A stretch of 64,000 nt of DNA, taken from positions 1,545,480-1,609,479 of the forward strand of contig NZ_CP030929.1 of the NCBI RefSeq assembly GCF_003325955.1, written 5' to 3'. Position numbers and translations under genes: made by a program. The DNA comes from Aurantimicrobium sp. MWH-Uga1 (GTDB lineage: Bacteria > Actinomycetota > Actinomycetes > Actinomycetales > Microbacteriaceae). Below, one piece after another: positions 44,808 through 53,455 of this stretch (positions are counted from its first letter, which is position 1; every line of letters begins with the position of its first letter). The notes under the pieces were generated by a model. It made no database searches and was not told where the DNA came from. It worked only from the letters and a program-made list of their open reading frames with translations.

Positions 44808-45413
44808 TTAGCCCCCGACGGCTCCAGCATCTGTTGCACTGACATCAGTGCGGTGGAAGTTCAAGAATGAACGCGATGCCGTAGGGCCGCGCTGTCCGTG
44901 GTAGCGAGACTTGTATTCGGCAGATCCATATGGCTTTTCTGCCGGTGAGGTCAGTTTGAAGAAGCAGAGCTGGCCAATCTTCATTCCAGGCCACAACTTT
45001 ATGGGAAGAGTCGCCATGTTTGACAGCTCCAAGGTGATGTGACCGGAGAAACCAGGGTCAATAAACCCGGCAGTGGAGTGCGTGACCAGGCCAAGGCGGC
45101 CGAGCGAACTTTTACCCTCTAGGCGCGCTGCGATGTCATCGGGCAAAGTAACTTGTTCATAGGTTGCACCGAGAACAAACTCTCCAGGGTGCAGGATGAA
45201 CGGTTCGCTGGGGTCAACTTCGATCAAACGAGTGAGGTCAGGCTGATCTTCTGCAGGGTCGATGTAGGGATACTTGTGGTTATCAAACAAGCGGAAGTAT
45301 CGGTCGATTCGAACATCAACGCTCGAAGGCTGAATCATGTCGTCAGCTGAGGGGTCCAAACCAATACGACCAGACTCGAGTTCAGCACGAATATCTCGAT
45401 CAGAAAGAAGCAT
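44808..45413 (-). CDS. dcd: dCTP deaminase (probably bifunctional dCTP deaminase/dUTPase)
   Basis: A 201-residue enzyme converting dCTP to dUTP and, in actinobacterial members, on to dUMP. Motifs: [53 protein letters not shown] and [18 protein letters not shown] lies six bases before the ATG (leaderless). It stands alone between the TetR gene and membrane proteins. Confidence 0.94.
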   Translation of the reverse strand: MLLSDRDIRAELESGRIGLDPSADDMIQPSSVDVRIDRYFRLFDNHKYPYIDPAEDQPDLTRLIEVDPSEPFILHPGEFVLGATYEQVTLPDDIAARLEGKSSLGRLGLVTHSTAGFIDPGFSGHITLELSNMATLPIKLWPGMKIGQLCFFKLTSPAEKPYGSAEYKSRYHGQRGPTASRSFLNFHRTDVSATDAGAVGG

Positions 45414-45488
45414 GGTTTCAGTCTAGCTGAGGGAAACTCTGGGTTTTGGGCAGGGGCTCGGCCTTGCTAACGCTGTTGTGTTGAGCAG

Positions 45489-45743
45489 TTAGTGGGCTGA
45501 TTTCTCAGCAGAGCCATCGAGTTCTTCGATGTCCAATAGCTCACGTTTGTTGGGCTTGATAGCTAAAACAAACATGGCCATTGCCACCAGGGCAACAATA
45601 AAAGCGATTCCAAAGCTCACCGCGCTCAAAATCCAATCGCGGGAAACCATCATCACAACGAGGCCTGTAAAGAGCCCTAATACTGCGGACACAACAATGA
45701 GCTCGAAGGGCTTGAGTCGGTCACGGAGCGTGGGGGTGGTCAT
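45489..45743 (-). CDS. Small two-helix membrane protein
   Basis: An 84-residue protein with two predicted helices (about residues 15-33 and 38-60) and a polar C-terminal tail. It overlaps the DUF308-like gene by four bases and so is part of the same operon. No function known. Confidence 0.7.
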   Translation of the reverse strand: MTTPTLRDRLKPFELIVVSAVLGLFTGLVVMMVSRDWILSAVSFGIAFIVALVAMAMFVLAIKPNKRELLDIEELDGSAEKSAH

Positions 45744-46300
45744 GAGGCAACCTCGTTCTTGAGTGGGGAATCGGTGCGCAGAGAAATACCTGCAATAACT
45801 TGGAACACGCCAACCATGGCAGCGTAGGCTCCAAAGAGACCCACCGCATAGACATCGTTGAGTGGAACGGCTGCTTCAATAATGGCTAAGACAGCTGTGA
45901 AGGCGCCGATAGTGAGCCATTCTTTAGCAATTGTTCGGTTCTGCTCACGATATCCGGCATACAACTCAAGTGCTGCAGTCAGCGCGGCCCAGATGCTGAT
46001 AACCAAGATGAGTGTGGGAAGCCCACCGTTGAGGCTGGCTGCAGCAACGGCTGCAGCCACTGCTGTGACAATCGCGTGCGCCCCAAAGAGTTTTTTGTTG
46101 AGCCCTTCAAGAGGAACGCTCATGACAGTGAACAGCATCACCGCGGCGAGAAGGAAACCAAAACCAACAAAAACAGCAAGCCCGACTACCGGCGCGTGGT
46201 TCCGCGAGAAGGTAATGACCAGAGCGGCGATCAGCGTGGGGATGGCGCGCAGAATCAGTGCATTGCCCAAGCGGGGCGCAGAAGTCTCAGCGATAGCCAC
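45740..46300 (-). CDS. DUF308/HdeD-like membrane protein
   Basis: A 186-residue protein with about six hydrophobic segments, with the repeated helix-pair layout of the HdeD/DUF308 family. GTG at 46300 has TAGAAT six bases upstream (leaderless). Its 3' end overlaps the small membrane protein gene. Function is unknown; HdeD itself is acid-stress linked, which cannot be assumed here. Confidence 0.75.
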   Translation of the reverse strand: MAIAETSAPRLGNALILRAIPTLIAALVITFSRNHAPVVGLAVFVGFGFLLAAVMLFTVMSVPLEGLNKKLFGAHAIVTAVAAAVAAASLNGGLPTLILVISIWAALTAALELYAGYREQNRTIAKEWLTIGAFTAVLAIIEAAVPLNDVYAVGLFGAYAAMVGVFQVIAGISLRTDSPLKNEVAS

Positions 46301-46339
46301 GCGTCAATTCTACGGGCGAATTGTGGAAGTCTTTTTCGG

Positions 46340-47707
46340 CTAAACCTTAGGCATATCGGCAAAGCGCGAGAGGTGACCCTGGAATCCAACCGTGATTGTT
46401 GCGGTTGGGCCGTTACGGTGCTTGGCAACAATGAAATCGGCCTCACCTGCACGAGGATTTTCTTTTTCGTATGCACTTTCACGGTGCAGAAGAATCACCA
46501 TGTCCGCGTCCTGCTCCAACGATCCAGATTCACGCAGGTCGCTAATTGCTGGCTTCTTGTCGGCACGTTGTTCCGGTCCACGGTTGAGCTGCGAAAGCGC
46601 AATCACAGGAACCTGGAGCTCTTTAGCCATGAGCTTCAGCGCACGAGAGAATTCCGAAACTTCCTGCTGACGGTTTTCTACCTTCTTGCCGGAGGTCATC
46701 AGCTGCAGGTAGTCAATGACAACCATCTTCAAACCAACTTTTTGCTTGAGACGGCGGCATTTCGCACGAATCTCAACCAGAGTGAGGTTGGGGCTGTCGT
46801 CGATGTAGAACGGGGCATCATTGATGCGGCCACGCGTGCTGGCAATAGTGGTCCAGTCGCGATTATCAACGGTTCCCTTACGCATGTTTTGCAGTGGAAC
46901 GGATGCTTCTGCCGAGAGAAGACGCATTGCGATCTCTGACTTACCCATTTCGAGGGAAAAGAAAATTGCGGGGAGGTTGTTCTTAATTGATGCTGCGCGG
47001 CAGAAGTCCAGGGCCAGTGTTGATTTACCCAGCGCAGGACGTGCTGCGACGATGATGAGCTGGCCGGGGTGGAAACCGTTGGTCAGCTCGTCAAGATCGG
47101 CGAAGCCGGTGGGAACACCGGTCATCTGACCGTCACGACCCTTGGCAGCTTCAATTTCTTCAATGGCTGTGTCCACTGCCTCGGTAAGTGGTACGTAGTC
47201 CTCAGCTTCAACTGAACCGGTGACTTGGTAAATCTCAGCCTGGGCGGTGTTGACGAGGTCAACAGCTTCACCTTCTCCGGCATATCCCATCTGAACGATT
47301 CGGGTTCCTGCTTCAACGAGACGGCGAAGAAGTGCTCGTTCCGAAACAATGTTGGCGTAATAACCAGCGTTAGCTGCGGTGGGAACGAGTGAAGTGAGTG
47401 TGTGCAGGTATTCCGCGCCACCTGCGCGACCGAGTTCGCCGGTCTTTGTCAGCTCGTCTGTGACAGTAATGACATCGGTTGGCTCCCCATGCGAATACAG
47501 GGAGAGGATTGCATCAAAAATGACTTCATGCTTAGGAATGTAGAAGTCATTTCCACGAAGTATCTCGACGACGTCTGCAACAGCGTCTTTGCTGAGCAGC
47601 ATGCCGCCAAGAGCGCTTTGCTCCGCAAGAAGATCATGCGGAGGAGTCCGTTCACCCTGCCAGTTTTCACGAGAGTCGGATGGAGAACCGAGGTGCGCAA
47701 TCGACAT
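46340..47707 (-). CDS. dnaB: Replicative DNA helicase
   Basis: A 455-residue hexameric helicase. N-domain: HDLLAEQSALGGMLLSKDAVADVV; RecA-like domain: Walker A ARPALGKSTLALD, Walker B MVVIDYLQLM, then LSQLNRG and SGSLEQDADMVILLHR. The ATG at 47707 is preferred to the longer frame from 47836: AGGAAGGA is eight bases upstream. No intein is present. Upstream 47708-48108 is non-coding and contains DnaA-type boxes. Confidence 0.96.
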   Translation of the reverse strand: MSIAHLGSPSDSRENWQGERTPPHDLLAEQSALGGMLLSKDAVADVVEILRGNDFYIPKHEVIFDAILSLYSHGEPTDVITVTDELTKTGELGRAGGAEYLHTLTSLVPTAANAGYYANIVSERALLRRLVEAGTRIVQMGYAGEGEAVDLVNTAQAEIYQVTGSVEAEDYVPLTEAVDTAIEEIEAAKGRDGQMTGVPTGFADLDELTNGFHPGQLIIVAARPALGKSTLALDFCRAASIKNNLPAIFFSLEMGKSEIAMRLLSAEASVPLQNMRKGTVDNRDWTTIASTRGRINDAPFYIDDSPNLTLVEIRAKCRRLKQKVGLKMVVIDYLQLMTSGKKVENRQQEVSEFSRALKLMAKELQVPVIALSQLNRGPEQRADKKPAISDLRESGSLEQDADMVILLHRESAYEKENPRAGEADFIVAKHRNGPTATITVGFQGHLSRFADMPKV

Positions 47708-47843
47708 GATCACGGTCCTTCCTGTTGATACTAGAGGGGATAGTTCAGTTGTATCGCTCCCCACCGACACTGGCCTGGAATTGAAGCCTATTAAGGGGTC
47801 TCTACCAAGAGTATGAACAGCACAAGAACCAACCAAATAAGCC

Positions 47844-48040
47844 TGTGGATAACTCTGTGTATGAAACCTGTGAAACGCCGGAGAGTCTGTTCATAAGCTG
47901 GGGATAACGCTGTGGGTGAAGGAAAAAGTTTACCCAATAAATCTAATCTGAGCTGGGTTTTTAGTTATACACGGGTGTGAACATTAACTTCCTTCAAGCA
48001 TGTGTTTAAACTTGGGGAAAATCCATGAGTTTGTGCATAA
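47844..48040. promoter_or_regulatory. DnaA-box cluster upstream of dnaB
   Basis: Two 9-mers fit TTATNCACA perfectly on the minus strand: at 47844-47852 (TGTGGATAA) and 48032-48040 (TGTGCATAA). Two near matches, TGGGGATAA at 47899-47907 and TTATACACG at 47965-47973, lie between. The 450-base gap between dnaB and rplI holds no convincing gene apart from a terminator at its far end. Confidence 0.6.
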
Positions 48041-48108
48041 ATATGACCCCACTAGGTCTTGCGTTGTACCCCAAAAAGGAGTACATCATCTGGCGAAATC
48101 AATAAAAA

Positions 48109-48140
48109 AGAGGGCGAAAAGCCACGGCTTTTCGCCCTCT
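48109..48140 (-). terminator. Terminator after rplI
   Basis: Read on the minus strand the stem AGAGGGCGAAAAGCC and its complement with a tiny loop is followed by TTTTTTATT, a strong intrinsic terminator 18 bases beyond the L9 gene. It closes the rpsF-ssb-rpsR-rplI operon. Confidence 0.92.
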
Positions 48141-48157
48141 CGGGTTCTAATCAGAAG

Positions 48158-48610
48158 TTACTTTGCAGCAACAACCTGAATGGTGATGGTTGCAACGATG
48201 TCGTCACGCAGACGAACGGTTGCTTCGTGCTCACCAGTGAACTTGATGGGGTTCGCGATTTCGATCTTGCGCTTGTCGATAACGCCAACACCGGCGCTCT
48301 CAACTGCAGCAGCAATGTGATCGGTCTTGACCGAACCAAAGAGACGACCGTCACGGCCTACCTTGACAGCAAGCTTGACCTTGTTGCCTTCGATCTTTGC
48401 CTTGAGTGCCTGTGCCTCTTCGAGGGTTGCGAGTTCGCGTGCGGTGCGAGCAGCACGAATCTGCTCAACCTGCTTCTCGCCACCACGAGACCATGCAACA
48501 GCAAGTCCCTGAGGGATGAGGTAGTTACGTGCGTAACCGTTCTTTACCTCGACAACGTCACCAGCAGAACCAACACCGGAGACTTCATTCGTCAGAATTA
48601 ACTTAGACAT
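48158..48610 (-). CDS. rplI: 50S ribosomal protein L9
   Basis: A 150-residue L9. N-terminal domain has [29 protein letters not shown], then a linking helix and the C-terminal RNA-binding half with [12 protein letters not shown]. Last gene of the S6/SSB/S18/L9 operon. Confidence 0.96.
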   Translation of the reverse strand: MSKLILTNEVSGVGSAGDVVEVKNGYARNYLIPQGLAVAWSRGGEKQVEQIRAARTARELATLEEAQALKAKIEGNKVKLAVKVGRDGRLFGSVKTDHIAAAVESAGVGVIDKRKIEIANPIKFTGEHEATVRLRDDIVATITIQVVAAK

Positions 48611-48621
48611 GTGGGGACTCC

Positions 48622-48885
48622 TTAGCGGCCAGCGCCTGCGTAGGGAAGAAGAGCCATCTCGCGGGCGTTCTTAACTGCCTTGGCGATGAGGCGCTGCTCC
48701 TGGACAGAAACACCGGTGATACGGCGAGCGCGGATCTTTCCACGCTCAGAAACGAACTTGCGAAGGGTTGCGACGTCCTTGTAGTCGATCACACCAACGC
48801 GGATTGCCTTCGCAGGTGCGAGAGCCTTTGCGCCCTTGCCACCGCGGAGTGGCTTGCGGGCTCCGCCGCTAGCTTTTCCAGCCAT
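48622..48885 (-). CDS. rpsR: 30S ribosomal protein S18
   Basis: An 87-residue S18. [20 protein letters not shown] and [29 protein letters not shown] are the S18 core. No zinc cysteines, so it is a C-minus form. It pairs with S6 in the ribosome. Confidence 0.96.
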   Translation of the reverse strand: MAGKASGGARKPLRGGKGAKALAPAKAIRVGVIDYKDVATLRKFVSERGKIRARRITGVSVQEQRLIAKAVKNAREMALLPYAGAGR

Positions 48886-48949
48886 GATTACCTAACTTTC
48901 GTAAATTTATGTTGATGAGCTCAGCGTGAGCTGAAGCTCAAGGGGTTGT

Positions 48950-49429
48950 TTAGAACGGCGTATCGTCTGCGGGGATACCGGGGGTGTTCCATGGGTCTGC
49001 TGCAGGAGCGGTTGGCGAACCCCAAGGTTCGTCATTGCCTGCAGGGACACCTGGACGACCTGCGGATGCCGCGCGGCTCACAGTTGCCGTGGCGTAGCGA
49101 AGCGAAGGACCGATCTCATCTACTTCAAGTTCGATTGTGGTTCGCTTTTCGCCTTCCTTGGTCTCGTATGAGCGCTGCTTGAGTCGACCAGTTGCAATAA
49201 CGCGAGAACCCTTGGTCAGGCTTCCTGCGACATGCTCGGCAAACTCGCGCCATACGCTGGCACGAAGGAAGAGAGCCTCGCCATCCTTCCACTCGTTTGA
49301 TGCGCGATCGAAGTTGCGCGGAGTAGAGGCGATGGTGAAGTTGGCGACTGCGAGTCCGTTCTGCGTGTAACGCAGTTCGGGGTCACTCGTGAGGTTACCC
49401 ACCACGGTGATGACTGTTTCGCCGGCCAT
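48950..49429 (-). CDS. ssb: Single-stranded DNA-binding protein
   Basis: A 159-residue SSB with the OB fold [24 protein letters not shown] and [24 protein letters not shown] Gly/Pro-rich linker ends in DDTPF, the acidic tail that recruits repair proteins. Located between rpsF and rpsR, as usual. Confidence 0.96.
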   Translation of the reverse strand: MAGETVITVVGNLTSDPELRYTQNGLAVANFTIASTPRNFDRASNEWKDGEALFLRASVWREFAEHVAGSLTKGSRVIATGRLKQRSYETKEGEKRTTIELEVDEIGPSLRYATATVSRAASAGRPGVPAGNDEPWGSPTAPAADPWNTPGIPADDTPF

Positions 49430-49434
49430 GTTAC

Positions 49435-49812
49435 TTACGCGTCCTTCGAAGCCTTGGCGGGAGCAGCGGCCTTGCGGGCAGCCTTCTCGTCAGCGAGCTT
49501 TGCCGCAGCGGCAACCATCGCAATGGCTTCCTCTGCACGCAGAACTTTGGTACGCATAACAGCTTCAGAAAGCTTCAGCTGGCGGTCAAGCTCGACAGTT
49601 GCGTCGGCGCTTGAAGTGAAGTTGACGACGGCGTAGATGCCCTCGGACTTCTTGTTGATTTCGTAAGCCAAGCGACGCTTGCCCCAGATGTCAACGTTCT
49701 CGATGGTTCCACCATCGTTACGAATGACGTTGAGGAACTTGTCAAGGCTGGGAGCTACGGTGCGCTCGTCGATCTCTGGATCGAGGATAACCATCAACTC
49801 ATACTGATGCAT
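49435..49812 (-). CDS. rpsF: 30S ribosomal protein S6
   Basis: A 125-residue S6: [42 protein letters not shown] and [11 protein letters not shown]-terminal tail is Ala/Lys-rich. AAGGAGG is well spaced before the ATG. It opens the operon; a leader of about 105 bases with hairpins precedes it. Confidence 0.97.
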   Translation of the reverse strand: MHQYELMVILDPEIDERTVAPSLDKFLNVIRNDGGTIENVDIWGKRRLAYEINKKSEGIYAVVNFTSSADATVELDRQLKLSEAVMRTKVLRAEEAIAMVAAAAKLADEKAARKAAAPAKASKDA

Positions 49813-49841
49813 GACTAACCCACCTCCTTCGGACTAAAACG

Positions 49842-49906
49842 GATACAGACGGTCTGTATCAGGAGGGTTGTGCATGTGCCATCTGAGGAGGCCGGATACT
49901 TCCGGC
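49842..49906 (-). promoter_or_regulatory. Structured rpsF leader, possible S6:S18 autoregulatory element
   Basis: On the minus strand the leader holds two stems: GCCGGA-AGTA-TCCGGC at 49891-49906 and GATACAGAC-C-GTCTGTATC at 49842-49860, the latter ending some 16 bases before the ribosome site. S6 with S18 is known to bind hairpins in its own mRNA in several phyla, so feedback control is likely. I could not confirm the exact published motif. Confidence 0.5.
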
Positions 49907-49923
49907 GCACAGACAACTTCCCC

Positions 49924-49953
49924 AGTCTAGACCGGCTCGAAGCTTTAAGCCAA
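49924..49953 (-). promoter_or_regulatory. Candidate rpsF promoter
   Basis: On the minus strand TTGGCT (49948-49953) and TAGACT (49924-49929) are spaced 18 bases apart, placing transcription start near 49917, about 105 bases before rpsF. This agrees with the two leader hairpins being inside the mRNA. Confidence 0.5.
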
Positions 49954-49980
49954 TCGGAGCTGGTCCAACTTCCGCTCAAT

Positions 49981-51405
49981 CTAGCGGTTTGCCCACCACT
50001 GGAGAAGGCGTTCGCGAGCGACCTCGGCACCCAAAGGCCCCTCATCTAGTCGCAGGTTGAGCAGATAGTTATAGGCCTCGCCAACCTCACGCCCAGCTGG
50101 AATGCCGAGGATTTCCATGATTTCTTCACCGTTGAGGTCGGGACGTATGGCGGCAAGCTCTTCTGCCTCGGACAGTTCAGCGATTCGCTGTTCTAAATCG
50201 TCATAGGCAAAGGCGAGGCGATCTGCCTTGCGTTTATTGCGTGTGGTGACATCTGCGCGGGTGAGAATGTGCAGGCGGTCCAACAGATCCCCGGCGTCGC
50301 GGGCATATCTGCGCACAGCCGAATCGCTCCAGGCAGCATCTGAATAACCAAAGAAACGCAGGTGCAATTCAATGAGCCTGGCCACATTCTGGGTGGTTTC
50401 TTTGTCAAAACGCAGGGCCTTCATGCGCTTGGTTGCCAGCTTGGCACCCACAAGGTCATGGTGGTGGAAGCTCACAGCGCCACCGGGTTCCAACTGTCTG
50501 GTGGCTGGCTTGCCGATGTCGTGCAGGAGAGCTGCAAGCCGCAATGTCACATCAGCGGGTTCGCCTGGGTTTCGTTCCTTCTCCAAGTCGATGGCTTGTT
50601 CGAGTACCGTCAGGCTGTGCTCATACACATCCTTGTGGTGATGGTGTTCATCCACTTCGAGGCGAAGTGCGGGAATCTCAGGTAGCACAATCGCTGCAAT
50701 GCCTGTACTGACTAGGAGCTCAATGCCTGCACGAGGGTGATCTGTTTGCAGGAGTTTGCACAGTTCTTCGTTTACACGTTCAGCAGAAATGTTCTCAATG
50801 GCACCGGCGAACTCTGTCATTGCCCACTCAGTTTCCTCGTCGGGGTGGAATCCGAGTTGAGAGGCAAACCGTGCTGCGCGCATCATGCGCAGGGGGTCTT
50901 CGGTGAACGAAACTTCTGCCGATTTTGGTGCGCGAAGAATCTTCGCTTGGAGGTCCTCCACCCCGCCGGAGGGGTCAACAAGAATGAGCTGGGGTAAACG
51001 GACGGCCATCGCGTTGACACGGAAATCTCGCCTAATCAGGTCTTCTTCAAGGCTGTCACCAAAAGCAACCTCTGGTTTACGCGTCTTTCCGTCATATTGA
51101 TCTGCTCGATAAGTGGTGATTTCCACCTTCTCGCCGGCAATCTGAGCGCCGATGGTGCCAAAGTCGCGGCCGATATCCCACTGTGCTTCGGAGATGGGTT
51201 CCACGATGCGCAAAATGTCATCGGGGCGGGCATTCGTCGTGAAGTCGAGGTCATGCACGTCGTGGCCGAGAAAAGCATCGCGGACGGGGCCACCCACTAG
51301 CGCCAGCTCATATCCGGCATCGGCAAAGGCTTTCGCCAGGCGTGAAACGCTGGGCGAAGTACTCAAACGAGTAATTGATTCGATTGCTGAGGCGGCGCTG
51401 TGCAT
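49981..51405 (-). CDS. cca: CCA-adding tRNA nucleotidyltransferase with HD domain
   Basis: A 474-residue nucleotidyltransferase that adds or repairs the 3' CCA of tRNA, needed since tRNAs such as the one at 16153 do not encode it. The active site is ALVGGPVRDAFLGHDVHDLDFTT, followed by the RRDFRVNAMAV region; the C-terminal half carries an HD phosphohydrolase signature (LLHDIGK). It diverges from the DUF6049 gene over 61 bases. Confidence 0.95.
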   Translation of the reverse strand: MHSAASAIESITRLSTSPSVSRLAKAFADAGYELALVGGPVRDAFLGHDVHDLDFTTNARPDDILRIVEPISEAQWDIGRDFGTIGAQIAGEKVEITTYRADQYDGKTRKPEVAFGDSLEEDLIRRDFRVNAMAVRLPQLILVDPSGGVEDLQAKILRAPKSAEVSFTEDPLRMMRAARFASQLGFHPDEETEWAMTEFAGAIENISAERVNEELCKLLQTDHPRAGIELLVSTGIAAIVLPEIPALRLEVDEHHHHKDVYEHSLTVLEQAIDLEKERNPGEPADVTLRLAALLHDIGKPATRQLEPGGAVSFHHHDLVGAKLATKRMKALRFDKETTQNVARLIELHLRFFGYSDAAWSDSAVRRYARDAGDLLDRLHILTRADVTTRNKRKADRLAFAYDDLEQRIAELSEAEELAAIRPDLNGEEIMEILGIPAGREVGEAYNYLLNLRLDEGPLGAEVARERLLQWWANR

Positions 51406-51466
51406 TTCCCGTCATTCTACGGGGAGCATCGGGCGGTATCCCGGTTGCGACGCCTACAATGGCAGG

Positions 51467-53455
51467 ATGCCCTCTGCAGTGATTTCACGAGACAACCGTG
51501 CATCACTGGGTGCACTGTTGGTGCGATGGTGCGGGGCTCTTCTTGTCGCGGCACTCATGGTGACGGGGTTCCAACCTAGTGCCAAGGCATCAAACGAGGT
51601 TTCTCTCACGCTAACGCCCTCTGCTGTCAGTGCGGGGCCGGGTGAAACCTTGCTAACAAGTGTCACTGTGACTAACGAGGGTACCGAGGAGATTCCCCCG
51701 GGAGAGGTCACGATTACTGCGCCTTCTGGGGTGCTGAACACGCTCTCAGATGTGGATCAGTGGTATTCCTCCAGTGACACTGAACAAACGGGCCGATTCC
51801 TGGCTACTTTCGACGTTCCTGCGGTTGCTGCTGGAGCAAAGGTGATAGTCAGTGCGGAGCTTCCTTTGGCCTCTGGTCGCTTTGGTTCATTGTGGGGTCC
51901 TCGTGGTCTAGCTGCTGACTATCAGGTTTCCGGCGTCAGCACAGCGAGTGCTCGTTCTTCATTTGTTTGGACGGCAGGAACAGCTCCCTCCCCTGCGGCG
52001 ATGACCACAATCTTGGCCCTTGTTCCCCCGGCAGATTCCGCCGGAGTGCTCAGCACCCAAAAGCTCGTTGAGCTCACCAGCCCCAGCGGAGTTCTCACAC
52101 GCCAGCTTCAACTGGCTCAAGGTCGCTCCGTTACCCTCGGAGTCGACCCGCGCATCATCGCCTCGATTGCTGCTGTGGGTGACACGATTCCTGAAAGTGT
52201 TCAGTTGTGGCTTAATCAGCTCAAAGCGCTGCCGAACGAATCGTTCCTGCTGCCTTATGCCAACGCAGATATTTCTGCCCAGGCTCAAGCCGGATCACCT
52301 ACGCTACTGGCGCCAATCACGACAGATATTTCGGCTATTGCTGCTGTGTCGACGTCGAGCGCCACTCCCGCGCCAACCCCCGGTGTTTCAGAGGTCACCT
52401 CGGTAGCTTTTGCTCCGCGATTGAGTTCTTTAGCATGGCCTGCTGGCGGCACCGTTTCTGGCTCTGATCTGGGAATTTTCTCAGCAAATGGGTTCTCTCA
52501 GGTGATTCTTTCTTCGCAGAACCTTGCAAAGACAGCTTCTACTGGAATTGTTTCTGGAATGCCGGCTGTGGTCACTAACGCAGGGTTGAGTTCAGCGCTG
52601 TCTCATGACGACGTTTCACGGGGAGCTTCCTACCTTGCAGCAGCTGCGCTCGACCCCGCAGCTGAGGGTGCTGTGTATGCCGGGCTGCCTCGAAGCTTCT
52701 CCATCACGGGCTTGAGTAAAACCGGCCAAATGCTCGATTCTCTCGCGGGGCTGCCGTGGGTAACCTCAGGTTCTGTATCTACTGGATTGGGTTCTGCCAC
52801 AACGGAACTGACGCTTGTGGACTCCCCCGAGTCTGAGGAACGTGTTGGCGCCGTTCGCACTCTTTTGGGGCAGAATGCTCAGGTTTCGTCGTTTTCGACA
52901 ATTGCAGAAGATCCCAGCTTGATTACAAGCCCTGCGGCTCGTGATCTAGCTGCCGTGCTATCGGTTTCGTGGTTAGGAGACCCCGAATGGGGTAGCGCAG
53001 TCGCTGCCCACACTGCATCGACCGAGAAACTGCTCAACTCGGTGAGTGTGGTCACCAGCAGCACCATCAACATGGTGGGTGGGCAGGCCAATATTCCGAT
53101 CTCGGTCAACAACGCCTTGACTCAGGCGGTAACCGTTGTCGTCAATGCTGACCCCAACAATGGCCGCCTGTTGGTCAACGGTGAAGAAACCATCACCATT
53201 CAGCCTGAATCCCAAGCTAAAGCCCGGATCCCTGTGCAAGCACAGGTGGGAAATGGCAGCGCCATTTTGACTGTCACGTTGCGCTCGATTGAGGGTGTTC
53301 CCGTGGGGCAACCCGTTGGAATTCCTGTGAATGTGCGTGCCGACTGGGAAACCTGGGGGCTCACAGCCGTGGGAATTGCTTTCGTGGGTTTGATTACTGC
53401 CGGTGTGATTCGCACACTTCGCCGCCGTAAGCAGGGACAATCAGAAGATGTCTAA
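51467..53455 (+). CDS. DUF6049 family secreted/membrane protein
   Basis: A 662-residue protein equivalent in place and layout to mycobacterial Rv3909. It has an N-terminal signal segment (GALLVRWCGALLVAALMV then PSAKAS), an extracellular beta-rich region with many Thr/Ser/Ala, and one C-terminal helix with an RRRKQG tail. It precedes and overlaps murJ by 8 bases, suggesting work in cell-wall assembly. TACAAT is six bases upstream of the ATG, another leaderless start, so the open frame extending into cca is rejected. Confidence 0.88.
   Translation: MPSAVISRDNRASLGALLVRWCGALLVAALMVTGFQPSAKASNEVSLTLTPSAVSAGPGETLLTSVTVTNEGTEEIPPGEVTITAPSGVLNTLSDVDQWYSSSDTEQTGRFLATFDVPAVAAGAKVIVSAELPLASGRFGSLWGPRGLAADYQVSGVSTASARSSFVWTAGTAPSPAAMTTILALVPPADSAGVLSTQKLVELTSPSGVLTRQLQLAQGRSVTLGVDPRIIASIAAVGDTIPESVQLWLNQLKALPNESFLLPYANADISAQAQAGSPTLLAPITTDISAIAAVSTSSATPAPTPGVSEVTSVAFAPRLSSLAWPAGGTVSGSDLGIFSANGFSQVILSSQNLAKTASTGIVSGMPAVVTNAGLSSALSHDDVSRGASYLAAAALDPAAEGAVYAGLPRSFSITGLSKTGQMLDSLAGLPWVTSGSVSTGLGSATTELTLVDSPESEERVGAVRTLLGQNAQVSSFSTIAEDPSLITSPAARDLAAVLSVSWLGDPEWGSAVAAHTASTEKLLNSVSVVTSSTINMVGGQANIPISVNNALTQAVTVVVNADPNNGRLLVNGEETITIQPESQAKARIPVQAQVGNGSAILTVTLRSIEGVPVGQPVGIPVNVRADWETWGLTAVGIAFVGLITAGVIRTLRRRKQGQSEDV

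Noticed and set aside
46076..46939. 287-residue plus-strand frame across DUF308 and dnaB
   Set aside because: Crosses two well supported genes on the other strand and has no recognisable domain.
47837..48108. Small protein gene in the dnaB-rplI gap
   Set aside because: Only short frames without ribosome sites or conserved sequence; DnaA-box-like signals explain the region better.
51152..51466. Long 5' extension of the DUF6049 frame running antisense through cca
   Set aside because: The extension has no signal-peptide logic and overlaps cca on the other strand; TACAAT six bases before ATG 51467 and the following signal segment fix the real start.
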